Shown in pieces: positions 1 through 4,813 of a stretch of 7,445 bases of DNA. Every line of letters starts with the position of its first letter. The stretch's first letter is position 1. Position numbers and translations under genes: made by a program. The notes under the pieces are model-generated. The model was not told the DNA's origin. It worked only from the letters and a program-made list of their open reading frames with translations, and made no database searches. This DNA comes from Planctomycetota bacterium. Its GTDB lineage: Bacteria; Planctomycetota; UBA8742; SKZP01. Location of the stretch: contig SKZP01000002.1 in assembly GCA_007127275.1 (NCBI GenBank), forward strand, positions 1 to 7,445, in the 5' to 3' direction.

Positions 1-94
1 CGAGGGGATCTCGCTGGACGTTGAGGCGTCGTCTACCCAGCGAAAGGCCGCGCAGTCGCAGCGCTCCGACGACGTCGACGAGCGTGAAGAATAA
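1..94 (+). CDS. C-terminal end of an unidentified protein (5' end outside window)
   Basis: An open plus-strand frame runs from the window edge to a TAA at 92-94 and encodes the last 30 residues of a protein. The tail is hydrophilic and strongly charged: after a short EGISLDVEASST stretch it is rich in Gln, Arg, Ser and Asp and ends in DVDEREE. Such a low-complexity acidic tail does not identify a family, so no function is offered. The gene is co-directional with the downstream peroxiredoxin, but a 204-bp gap filled by an inverted-repeat element separates them. The frame is supported only by being open to the edge and by the repeat starting exactly at its stop codon, so it could also be a chance open frame. 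Confidence 0.5.
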   Translation, partial: EGISLDVEASSTQRKAAQSQRSDDVDEREE

Positions 95-266
95 GGAGGT
101 GCCAGACAGGTGCTTCCAAATTTGAGCTCCTGCGCTCGGCTGTACTTCGTTGTCGTCGGTTCGAGGCTTGACGGGGCCAACCACGCCTGCGCGGCTCACC
201 GTCTACTGCCTCGTACAGCCTTCGCTCGTGACGCTCAGAAATGGAACTGATTTCCTGACACCTCCT
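94..266. repeat. Imperfect inverted-repeat element between the upstream gene and the peroxiredoxin gene
   Basis: The two ends are near-perfect inverted copies: AGGAGGTGCCAG at 94-105 and, on the minus strand, AGGAGGTGTCAG at 266-255 (11 of 12). Reading inward, both arms share TTCCA, then TGAGC, then GGCTGTAC (138-145 and 220-213) in the same order with nearly the same spacing, so about 50 bp at each end are related by inversion. Part of each arm recurs at 3262-3385. This organisation resembles a REP/MITE-like non-autonomous element; the GGTGTCAGGAA-type end recalls repeats linked to REP-associated tyrosine transposases, but that is from memory. The left end overlaps the TAA of the upstream gene, and the right end lies about 32 bp before the peroxiredoxin start. 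It could fold into one long RNA hairpin. Confidence 0.75.
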
Positions 267-298
267 GGGCTCCGTTTGATCCGCAAGAAAGGGTGAGT

Positions 299-802
299 AT
301 GAGCGACGTGCAAGAAACGAAACCGGTGCCCGAGCTGGGCACGAAAGCCCCCACGTTCAGCCTGCCGGATGCGGAGGGCATCACCGTTCGCTTGAGCGAC
401 TACACGGAGCGCTGGGTGGTCGTCTACTTCTATCCCAAGGCCGACACGCCGGGGTGTACGACCGAGGCCGCTGAGTTCAGTGGCGCAACGGACGAGTTCG
501 AGAAAGCTGGCGCGGTGATTTTCGGCATCAGTCCCGACCCGGCGGAGAAGCTGGCGAAGTTCCGCGACAAGCACGGCATCACCATCGCGCTGCTTTCCGA
601 CGAGTCGCGCACCGTGATTGAGAAATACGGGGCCTGGCAGTTGAAGAAGAACTACGGCCGGGAATCCTGGGGCGTGCAACGCTCGACCTTTCTGATCGAG
701 CCCGGCGGCAAGGTCTCCCACGTCTGGCCGAAGGTACGCGTCAAGGGCCACGTCGAGGCGGTTCTCAAGACGCTACAGGAAATTCAAGGCGAACGGGCGT
801 GA
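299..802 (+). CDS. bcp: Bcp/PrxQ-type peroxiredoxin (thiol peroxidase), apparently single-cysteine
   Basis: This cytoplasmic thiol peroxidase of the AhpC/TSA thioredoxin-fold superfamily would reduce hydrogen peroxide and organic hydroperoxides. The protein has 167 residues, normal for Bcp. The N-terminal region has the APTFSLPDAEG strand. The peroxidatic motif YFYPKADTPGCT carries the PxxxTxxC signature at Pro46, Thr50 and Cys53. GIS and LLSDE segments typical of Bcp follow, and Arg128 in QRSTFLI matches the conserved active-site Arg. Escherichia coli Bcp has a resolving Cys five residues after the peroxidatic one; here that residue is Ala58, and no other Cys occurs in the protein. It should therefore work as a 1-Cys enzyme needing an external thiol. 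ATG at 299 is preferred because GAAAGGG (287-293) lies 5 nt upstream; an in-frame GTG at 293 sits on top of that site. The gene converges on nusB across a 78-bp gap with no clear terminator. Confidence 0.95.
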   Translation: MSDVQETKPVPELGTKAPTFSLPDAEGITVRLSDYTERWVVVYFYPKADTPGCTTEAAEFSGATDEFEKAGAVIFGISPDPAEKLAKFRDKHGITIALLSDESRTVIEKYGAWQLKKNYGRESWGVQRSTFLIEPGGKVSHVWPKVRVKGHVEAVLKTLQEIQGERA

Positions 803-880
803 GCCCGCGACGCTTCGCTCGCCCCTTTCCGCCAAAGCTACACGGCAGAAGGAAGGCCTCGCGCTTCGAGTCGCAATACG

Positions 881-1372
881 TCATGTGCCTTTGACGGAAG
901 TGTCTTGCGAGCCCGAGGCCGTCGCGTCCCTTCTCGCCGACTCCGCGCGTACGCGGTCGAGAATGCCGTTGACGAACGCACTCGAACGCTTCGTCGAAAA
1001 GCGCTTGGCCAACTCAATTGCTTCGTTCAGGCTCACCTTTTCCGGAATGTCGGGGCAGTGGTGCAGCTCGAAGAGGGCAAGGCGCAAGACGGTGCGGTCG
1101 ATTACACTCATCCGCTCAAGCGCCCAATTGTGGGCGGCCGCATCAATGGCCGCGTCCAACTCGTCGCGGTGCGTGATGACGCCTTCAATCAGGCGCGTTG
1201 CGAAATGTCCCGCCTGTTCGTCCTTGTCCTGCCACTGGCAAAAGGCCGCAGGGTCGTGCTCCGGCCGAAGCCCCCGCGACGCGAGCAGATCCCACTGATA
1301 GAGGTACATCAGTGCCATCTCTCGCGCGCGGTGCCGTCGTCGCCGTGGTTGCTTGCTCGTCCGTTTCGTCAT
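881..1372 (-). CDS. nusB: Transcription antitermination factor NusB
   Basis: NusB binds the boxA element of nascent rRNA leaders together with S10 (NusE) and supports antitermination of rRNA transcription. The 163-residue product has the family layout: an Arg-rich N-terminus (RRRRHRAREMA, residues 10-20) matching the RNA-binding start, an all-helical core, and the diagnostic C-terminal segments IDRTVLRLALFEL, VSLNEAIELAKRFST and FVNGILDRV. A short polar tail of about 18 residues follows the usual end. The start at 1372 is chosen because the Arg-rich motif must be included and this is the nearest upstream ATG; the open frame continues to 1657 but that part is repeat-derived low-complexity sequence. 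No convincing Shine-Dalgarno precedes the ATG, only CACCACCACC. It lies 169 bp downstream of ribH on the same strand, a pairing common in bacteria. Confidence 0.95.
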   Translation of the reverse strand: MTKRTSKQPRRRRHRAREMALMYLYQWDLLASRGLRPEHDPAAFCQWQDKDEQAGHFATRLIEGVITHRDELDAAIDAAAHNWALERMSVIDRTVLRLALFELHHCPDIPEKVSLNEAIELAKRFSTKRSSAFVNGILDRVRAESARRDATASGSQDTSVKGT

Positions 1373-1382
1373 GGTGGTGGTG

Positions 1383-1427
1383 CGTGGCGTGGCGTAACGT
1401 AACGAAGCGTCGCGTCGCGTCGCGTCG
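1383..1427. repeat. Nine-unit degenerate pentanucleotide tandem repeat in the nusB leader
   Basis: On the plus strand nine consecutive 5-mers all begin with CG: CGTGG twice, CGTAA twice, CGAAG once, then CGTCG four times. The paired change of units suggests successive local duplications. A GTG trinucleotide run (1372-1381) adjoins it and overlaps the nusB start codon. The array lies 11 bp upstream of nusB on the minus strand, where a ribosome binding site and 5' leader are expected. Because the unit is not a multiple of three, copy-number change would alter leader length and shift any upstream-extended frame. Confidence 0.8.
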
Positions 1428-1471
1428 CACAGCGCGGGCGCCGGTGCCTCTCGGTCACTGCGAGCGAACGT

Positions 1472-1496
1472 GCGTCTACCGCCGGAGGGGAGACGC
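1472..1496. repeat. Small inverted repeat between ribH and nusB
   Basis: GCGTCT at 1472-1477 pairs perfectly with AGACGC at 1491-1496 around a 13-nt GC-rich loop. It lies in the 169-bp ribH-nusB spacer, about 45 bp past the ribH stop. No T-run follows it on the minus strand, so it is not a canonical terminator. It may be only a chance dyad in GC-rich DNA. Confidence 0.3.
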
Positions 1497-1541
1497 TGCG
1501 GCGTTGCGGTACCAAATGCGGAGGGGCTTGGCGAGCGGCGG

Positions 1542-2024
1542 TTATGTGGCGGCCGCGTCAATCCGGGCGAGGCAGTCAATCGTCTCCAACACGGCCAGCG
1601 TCGCCTCCGCCCCTTTGTTGCCCAGCTTGACGCCGGTGCGCTCCCAGGCCTGCTCAATCGTATCCGTAGTCAGCAGCCCGAGGCCGACGGGGATCTCGCG
1701 CTCCTGGGCCAGGCGGCTAATCCCTGCGGCGGCCTCGCCGGCCACATAATCGAAGTGCGCCGTCGCCCCGCGGATAACCACCCCGAGGCAGACCATCCCG
1801 TCAGGCTTCAACCGAGTTGCAAGCCGCCGCGCCGCCACCGGAATCTCGAACGCACCCGGCACCCACACGACGGTGCAGCGCCCGCGCTCGCCGCCGTGGC
1901 GCTCGAACGTCTCGAGCGCCCCCTCGAGCAGTCGCTCGGTGAGTGCCTCGTTGAAACGCGAGACGACAATCCCCAGCGAAAACTTGCTTGCATCGACAAT
2001 GCGACCCTTGATGTGACGCGCCAT
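1542..2024 (-). CDS. ribH: 6,7-dimethyl-8-ribityllumazine synthase
   Basis: RibH catalyses the penultimate step of riboflavin synthesis, condensing 5-amino-6-ribitylamino-uracil with 3,4-dihydroxy-2-butanone 4-phosphate to form 6,7-dimethyl-8-ribityllumazine; family members form pentamers or 60-mers. The 160-residue product is typical in length. It shows the substrate-binding SRFNEALTE (residues 22-30), VPGAFEIP (55-62), the catalytic segment VIRGATAHFDYVAGE with the conserved His90, and LLTTDTIEQAWERTG followed by LGNKGAEAT, with Arg129 and Lys137 at the phosphate-binding positions. All key residues are present. The ATG at 2024 is chosen because a GAGGA site is spaced correctly before it and the family begins here; the frame runs open another 35 codons upstream without homology. 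It is divergent from the regulator gene at 2305 and probably co-transcribed with nusB. Confidence 0.97.
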   Translation of the reverse strand: MARHIKGRIVDASKFSLGIVVSRFNEALTERLLEGALETFERHGGERGRCTVVWVPGAFEIPVAARRLATRLKPDGMVCLGVVIRGATAHFDYVAGEAAAGISRLAQEREIPVGLGLLTTDTIEQAWERTGVKLGNKGAEATLAVLETIDCLARIDAAAT

Positions 2025-2030
2025 TTTTTT

Positions 2031-2035
2031 TCCTC
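2031..2035 (-). promoter_or_regulatory. ribH Shine-Dalgarno site
   Basis: On the minus strand GAGGA is followed by six A residues and then the ribH ATG. This is a good ribosome binding site and fixes the start at 2024 rather than further upstream. Confidence 0.75.
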
Positions 2036-2154
2036 GCCCGTTCGCGACTTGACCCCCCGCAATGCCACCATGGTACGACGCTACCCTCGCCCCGACCACA
2101 GGGATGCGACTGTGCAAAAGGTATTGCAAGCACGCAAAGGGGAAAGATTTTCAC

Positions 2155-2183
2155 TTGCCAGACGCCAGGCCATGTGATAGAGT
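2155..2183 (+). promoter_or_regulatory. Candidate sigma-70 promoter with extended -10 for the HTH-receiver gene
   Basis: TTGCCA (2155-2160, five of six to TTGACA) is followed after exactly 17 bp by TAGAGT (2178-2183, four of six to TATAAT), with TGA directly before it giving a TGn extended -10. The predicted start near 2190 would leave a leader of about 115 nt before the ATG at 2305. The site lies in the divergent ribH/regulator spacer. It is a motif match only. Confidence 0.45.
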
Positions 2184-2291
2184 TACCTACAAGAACACCA
2201 AATTGCGGCAATAACGCATGGACACTGATAGATGTGTAGTTGCTGCGGCTGAGAGGGCCCGTTGTGGCCGATCTTGTTCCCACCCCGTGCC

Positions 2292-2300
2292 AAGGAAGGG
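2292..2300 (+). promoter_or_regulatory. Ribosome binding site deciding the HTH-receiver start
   Basis: AAGGAAGGG ends 4 nt before the ATG at 2305, and its AAGGA core lies 8 nt away. The frame is open from 2218, but the 29 preceding codons are Cys- and Arg-rich without domain similarity, so this site marks the likely true start. Confidence 0.7.
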
Positions 2301-2304
2301 TTGC

Positions 2305-2925
2305 ATGAAGCGCAAATTCTACAGTACGAGTGAAGTCGCCCGCCTGTGCAACGTCCACCGAAATACGATCATCGCCGCGATTCGACAAGGGAAGTTGCTT
2401 GCGTACAAGACGCCCGGCGGCCACGCCCGGATTGCCCATAATGACCTCGTCAAGTTCTGCAAGGACCGGGATCTGCCGATCAGCCGAAGTGTTAGCCGCA
2501 ACGACAAGGTTCTGGTATTCGACAAGGCTCCTCTCGTCGCCGAGATGCTCAAGGCGGAGCTCGAGCGGCATCAGTACCGGGTGAAGATGGCCCGCGACGC
2601 GTTTGAGGCGGGGTTGCTCGCCGTAGCGTTTTTGCCGGACATCCTACTTCTCGACCTGGAAGCGCCCGGCACGCAGCCGGCGGTGATCTGCGAGCGGCTT
2701 CGCAAGACGAAGGTGACCAAGGACGTCTTCATCCTGGGCATGGCCGCGCAGCCGGCGCCGGGGGTGGTCGAAGCGGCGTATGCCAACGACCTCGACGACT
2801 TGATTGAGCGGCCGTTCGAGATGCCCGAGTTGATCAAGCGCGTCACCGACCAAGTCGGCGGCATTGACGCGGAGATTCCGATCAAAGACGAGTCTCACTT
2901 CGAACTGCCTTCAGTGAAGGTGTAG
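2305..2925 (+). CDS. BldC/MerR-like winged-HTH protein with a C-terminal degenerate response-regulator receiver domain
   Basis: The 206-residue protein has two parts. Residues 5-59 form an excisionase/BldC-type winged HTH: YSTSEVARLCNVHRNTI is the helix-turn-helix, GKLLAYKTPGGHARI the wing with the typical GGHxR motif, and DLVKFCKDR the last helix. After a short Ser/Arg linker, residues 68-184 resemble a CheY-like receiver. Asp73 in VLVFD fits one acidic-pocket position, but the second acidic residue is Lys74. Asp117 in ILLLDLEAPG fits the phosphoacceptor. The conserved Lys before Pro-Phe is Arg169 (IERPFEMPEL), and the Thr/Ser switch position falls in a Gly-Met-Ala stretch. Phosphorylation is therefore doubtful. 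DNA-binding domain first and receiver second is the reverse of the usual order. No histidine kinase is nearby. The gene is monocistronic, with its own candidate promoter and terminator. Its targets and signal are unknown. Confidence 0.85.
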   Translation: MKRKFYSTSEVARLCNVHRNTIIAAIRQGKLLAYKTPGGHARIAHNDLVKFCKDRDLPISRSVSRNDKVLVFDKAPLVAEMLKAELERHQYRVKMARDAFEAGLLAVAFLPDILLLDLEAPGTQPAVICERLRKTKVTKDVFILGMAAQPAPGVVEAAYANDLDDLIERPFEMPELIKRVTDQVGGIDAEIPIKDESHFELPSVKV

Positions 2926-3013
2926 CGTGTCGAGCCGCGCAGCGGACGACGACGCAGCTCCGCGAGTGCAGCAACGAGACCGGGGTAGCCGGGTACGCGC
3001 GACGCGTAAAGAC

Positions 3014-3050
3014 AGTCCCCTCCTTGGCATGCGAAGGGGGGGACTTGTTT
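3014..3050 (+). terminator. Intrinsic terminator after the HTH-receiver gene
   Basis: AGTCCCCTCCTT (3014-3025) pairs with AAGGGGGGGACT (3034-3045) as a 12-bp stem with one T-G wobble, closing an 8-nt loop that contains GCATGC. A T-rich tail, TTGTTTGTT, follows. It lies about 90 bp after the stop at 2925. The tail is on the plus strand only, so it probably terminates rightward transcription. Confidence 0.85.
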
Positions 3051-3080
3051 GTTAAGGGGTCGCGGCGAAGATCTGAACAC

Positions 3081-3153
3081 TGGCAACCTCTTGCGGCCAG
3101 AAGTGCGGATGCGTTGCCGCAAGTCGTGGGCCGGTGCGACGGGTTTGTTGCCA
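3081..3153. repeat. Nested inverted repeats in the convergent intergenic region
   Basis: TGGCAAC at 3081-3087 is the exact reverse complement of GTTGCCA at 3147-3153. Nested inside, CTTGCGGC at 3090-3097 is the exact reverse complement of GCCGCAAG at 3116-3123. Two perfect nested dyads in 73 bp suggest a designed structure or a mobile repeat remnant. No coding potential was recognised. Confidence 0.5.
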
Positions 3154-3174
3154 CAGAGAACACGGGAGCGGAGA

Positions 3175-3249
3175 GGAGGAGCGAGCGAACCCGCGAAACG
3201 AGGGGCTCGTATTCTCCCCTCGCAGCCCTCCTCGTTCGTTCATTCCTCC
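3175..3249. repeat. Long imperfect hairpin in the convergent intergenic region
   Basis: The outer arms GGAGGAGCGAGCGAAC (3175-3190) and GTTCGTTCATTCCTCC (3234-3249) are inverted copies with three mismatches in 16. The inner arms CGAGGGG (3199-3205) and CCCCTCG (3216-3222) are perfect around a 10-nt loop. The gap 2926-3413 therefore holds, in order, the terminator, a nested dyad, this hairpin and a copy of the window's repeat family; no gene is supported in it. Confidence 0.55.
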
Positions 3250-3261
3250 GCGTTGCACACT

Positions 3262-3416
3262 CTTCGCTCGTGGCGCTCAGCTTGCGGAAGTTTTCGCCAA
3301 GTGCTCAGGAGCGGGCAGGTGCGTAGCCACGCCGAGCAGCAACGCAAACGGCGACGACGAAGCGCAGTCGAGCGCAGGAGCTCAACTTTCAGAATTGGCG
3401 TCCTGTCAGCTCCTTA
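3262..3416. repeat. Second, rearranged copy of the 94-266 repeat family, abutting the GNAT stop codon
   Basis: On the minus strand the sequence from 3414 begins AGGAGCTGACAG, matching the element end at 94-105 in 10 of 12. Then 3385-3354 matches 122-153 in 28 of 32, including a perfect 17-mer, TTGAGCTCCTGCGCTCG. On the plus strand 3262-3280 (CTTCGCTCGTGGCGCTCAG) matches 220-238 in 18 of 19. The two blocks do not have the same relative orientation as in the first element, so this copy is composite or rearranged. AGGAGCT (3376-3382) and AGCTCCT (3408-3414) also form a local 7-bp dyad. Confidence 0.7.
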
Positions 3417-4598
3417 GGAAGTCGACGTTGACGCAAACGCTGCAAGGTCGCGCTCCCAGATTCGGTAGCGCTTGTATGGCGGCTCGTTTAGCGACTGGAG
3501 CAATGGATGGCTCTGCGCGGTACTGTCGCTCACCCAACTTAGCTCGACGGTGAGTACGCCGTGGCGCAGACAGCTCTCCATGATTCGCTCGAGAAACAGC
3601 GCCTCGACACCCTTTCCGTGCGCCTCCGGTGACACGCCGACCATGGCTATGCGAGCGCGGGTGCAGATGTGGCCCAGTTTCAGGTGGCTTTTGCGGATCC
3701 ACATGTGCCACATCAGGTCGAGGACCTTGCCATTGGTGTGAATCAGCAACTGATTGATATCCGGCAGGCAGACGGCGAAGCCGATGGGCTCGCCGTTGTG
3801 CTCGGCGACCAAGCATAACTCGGGGTGCAGAATCCCGCGCATGGTGTGCGCCAAGTGGGCGAAGCGTGTGGCGTCAATGGGTGCGAAGCCCCAGCTATTC
3901 GCCCAGGCCACGTGGAAGAGTTCGCGAGCAATCTCGACGTCCGCGGCAAACCCCTCGCTGCGCTCGAGGCGAATGGGACGCAACCGGATGCCGTGCTCGT
4001 CGCGCGCTTGTTTTGCGTGGGCCTGTAAGTCTTCGTTCGGCCAGTGCCAGTTCGTAAGTTCGTAGGCGAACACCTCGGTGGCAGGTCTCATTTTGGCGCG
4101 TTCGCACAAGCGCATGTAGTGGCGCGGATTCCACGGCATCAGCACCGCCGGAGCATCTTCGAAGCGGCCTCCGGCGAGCATCCCCCACGTGGTCATGCTC
4201 GTGAAGCCGGAGGGGCCGCGCATATGCGTGCAGCCACGCTCGGCAAGAAAGCGCGAGCCCGCGTCAAACAGCGCAAGGGCGCCGCCGGGGTCGTCCTCGC
4301 ATTCGAAGAAGCCGAACCAGCCGACGCGCTTGCCCTCGGCGTCGGCCTCCTGCGAGTCTCGCTCCAGGAAGGCGACCATACGACCGAGCGGCTCATTCGC
4401 ACGGTAGGCGAGAAAGTACTGCGTGTTGAGCGTGCGCAGCTCGGGATTGCTTCGCGGGTCGTGCATACGGCGGCGCTCCGCGAGAAACTCGGGCACCCAG
4501 TAGCGCTCGCCGTGGTGCAGCTTGCGCGGAAAACGCAAAAACACCTCGAACAGCTTGCGGTCCTCGCGACTGAACGCTTTTACCTCGACGTCGGCCAT
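3414..4598 (-). CDS. YghO-like GNAT-superfamily N-acetyltransferase-related protein
   Basis: The 394-residue protein resembles a widespread, poorly characterised GNAT-like family (Escherichia coli YghO is the relative I recall). An N-terminal FLRFPRKLHHGERYWVP segment and an NP-containing stretch (residues 20-52) precede LGRMVAFLER and the WFGFFECEDD block (94-103). RGPSGFTSMTTWGML (127-141) and MPWNPRHYMRL (154-164) follow. The C-terminal half (about 205-385) is a second GNAT-like domain with an acetyl-CoA loop MVGVSPEAHGKGVEALFL (319-336) and the family end ELSWVSDST...YKRYRIWERDL. Substrate and reaction are unknown; acyl transfer is inferred from fold only. No signal peptide or membrane segment is seen. 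ATG at 4598 is preferred over GTG at 4607, since a GAGG site would be too close to the latter. It follows the DJ-1-like gene after a 215-bp spacer with dyads, so it may have its own promoter. Confidence 0.85.
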   Translation of the reverse strand: MADVEVKAFSREDRKLFEVFLRFPRKLHHGERYWVPEFLAERRRMHDPRSNPELRTLNTQYFLAYRANEPLGRMVAFLERDSQEADAEGKRVGWFGFFECEDDPGGALALFDAGSRFLAERGCTHMRGPSGFTSMTTWGMLAGGRFEDAPAVLMPWNPRHYMRLCERAKMRPATEVFAYELTNWHWPNEDLQAHAKQARDEHGIRLRPIRLERSEGFAADVEIARELFHVAWANSWGFAPIDATRFAHLAHTMRGILHPELCLVAEHNGEPIGFAVCLPDINQLLIHTNGKVLDLMWHMWIRKSHLKLGHICTRARIAMVGVSPEAHGKGVEALFLERIMESCLRHGVLTVELSWVSDSTAQSHPLLQSLNEPPYKRYRIWERDLAAFASTSTS

Positions 4599-4672
4599 AC
4601 GCCCCACCCTCGCGCGCCGCCGGCATCTGCAAGCCGTACGCTCGCTGCTTTTGTCTTGCGCATGCGCCGTAC

Positions 4673-4686
4673 ACTACCTTGGTAGT
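4673..4686. promoter_or_regulatory. Candidate operator-like dyad upstream of the GNAT gene
   Basis: ACTACC and GGTAGT are perfect 6-bp inverted arms around TT. The dyad lies about 75 bp upstream of the GNAT start on the minus strand, a position suited to a repressor or activator site. No convincing -35/-10 pair was found beside it, so a function is only suggested. Confidence 0.35.
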
Positions 4687-4768
4687 CGCAGCGAAGAAAG
4701 GTGGTGCACCCGAGACCCGAGAGGAGGGTAGCCGGCGCTTGATACAGGAACAACGGTTGGACGGATTG

Positions 4769-4796
4769 CGTACGTCCCCGGATCCGGGTACGTGCG
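4769..4796. repeat. 28-nt near-perfect inverted repeat after the DJ-1/PfpI gene
   Basis: CGTACGT (4769-4775) pairs with ACGTGCG (4790-4796) with one G-T wobble. After a single C-T mismatch, CCCGG (4777-4781) is complementary to CCGGG (4784-4788) across AT. The structure starts 18 bp past the DJ-1/PfpI stop on the minus strand. No T-run follows on either strand, so it is either a stem without U-tract (attenuation or 3'-end protection) or a protein-binding dyad. Confidence 0.55.
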
Positions 4797-4813
4797 GGGT
4801 GGGCCCCACTTGC

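Noticed and set aside
803..880. Bidirectional terminator between bcp and nusB
   Set aside because: No stem longer than about 5 bp with a T-run was found on either strand.
1373..1657. N-terminal extension of NusB giving 258 residues
   Set aside because: The added sequence overlaps the ribH 3' end and translates the pentanucleotide repeat; NusB proteins begin near the Arg-rich motif just after 1372.
2025..2160. FMN riboswitch upstream of ribH
   Set aside because: No conserved FMN-aptamer sequence blocks were recognised; only a plain short leader with a Shine-Dalgarno site is visible.
1470..2177. 235-codon plus-strand open frame opposite ribH
   Set aside because: Antisense shadow; RibH catalytic motifs and a good ribosome binding site are on the minus strand.
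2218..2304. Upstream ATG adding 29 residues to the HTH-receiver protein
   Set aside because: No ribosome binding site precedes it, the residues lack domain similarity, and AAGGAAGGG directly precedes the ATG at 2305.
3024..3417. Open frames of 100-139 codons in the convergent gap
   Set aside because: They cross the terminator and several inverted repeats, encode Arg/Ser-rich low-complexity sequence, and have no start signals.
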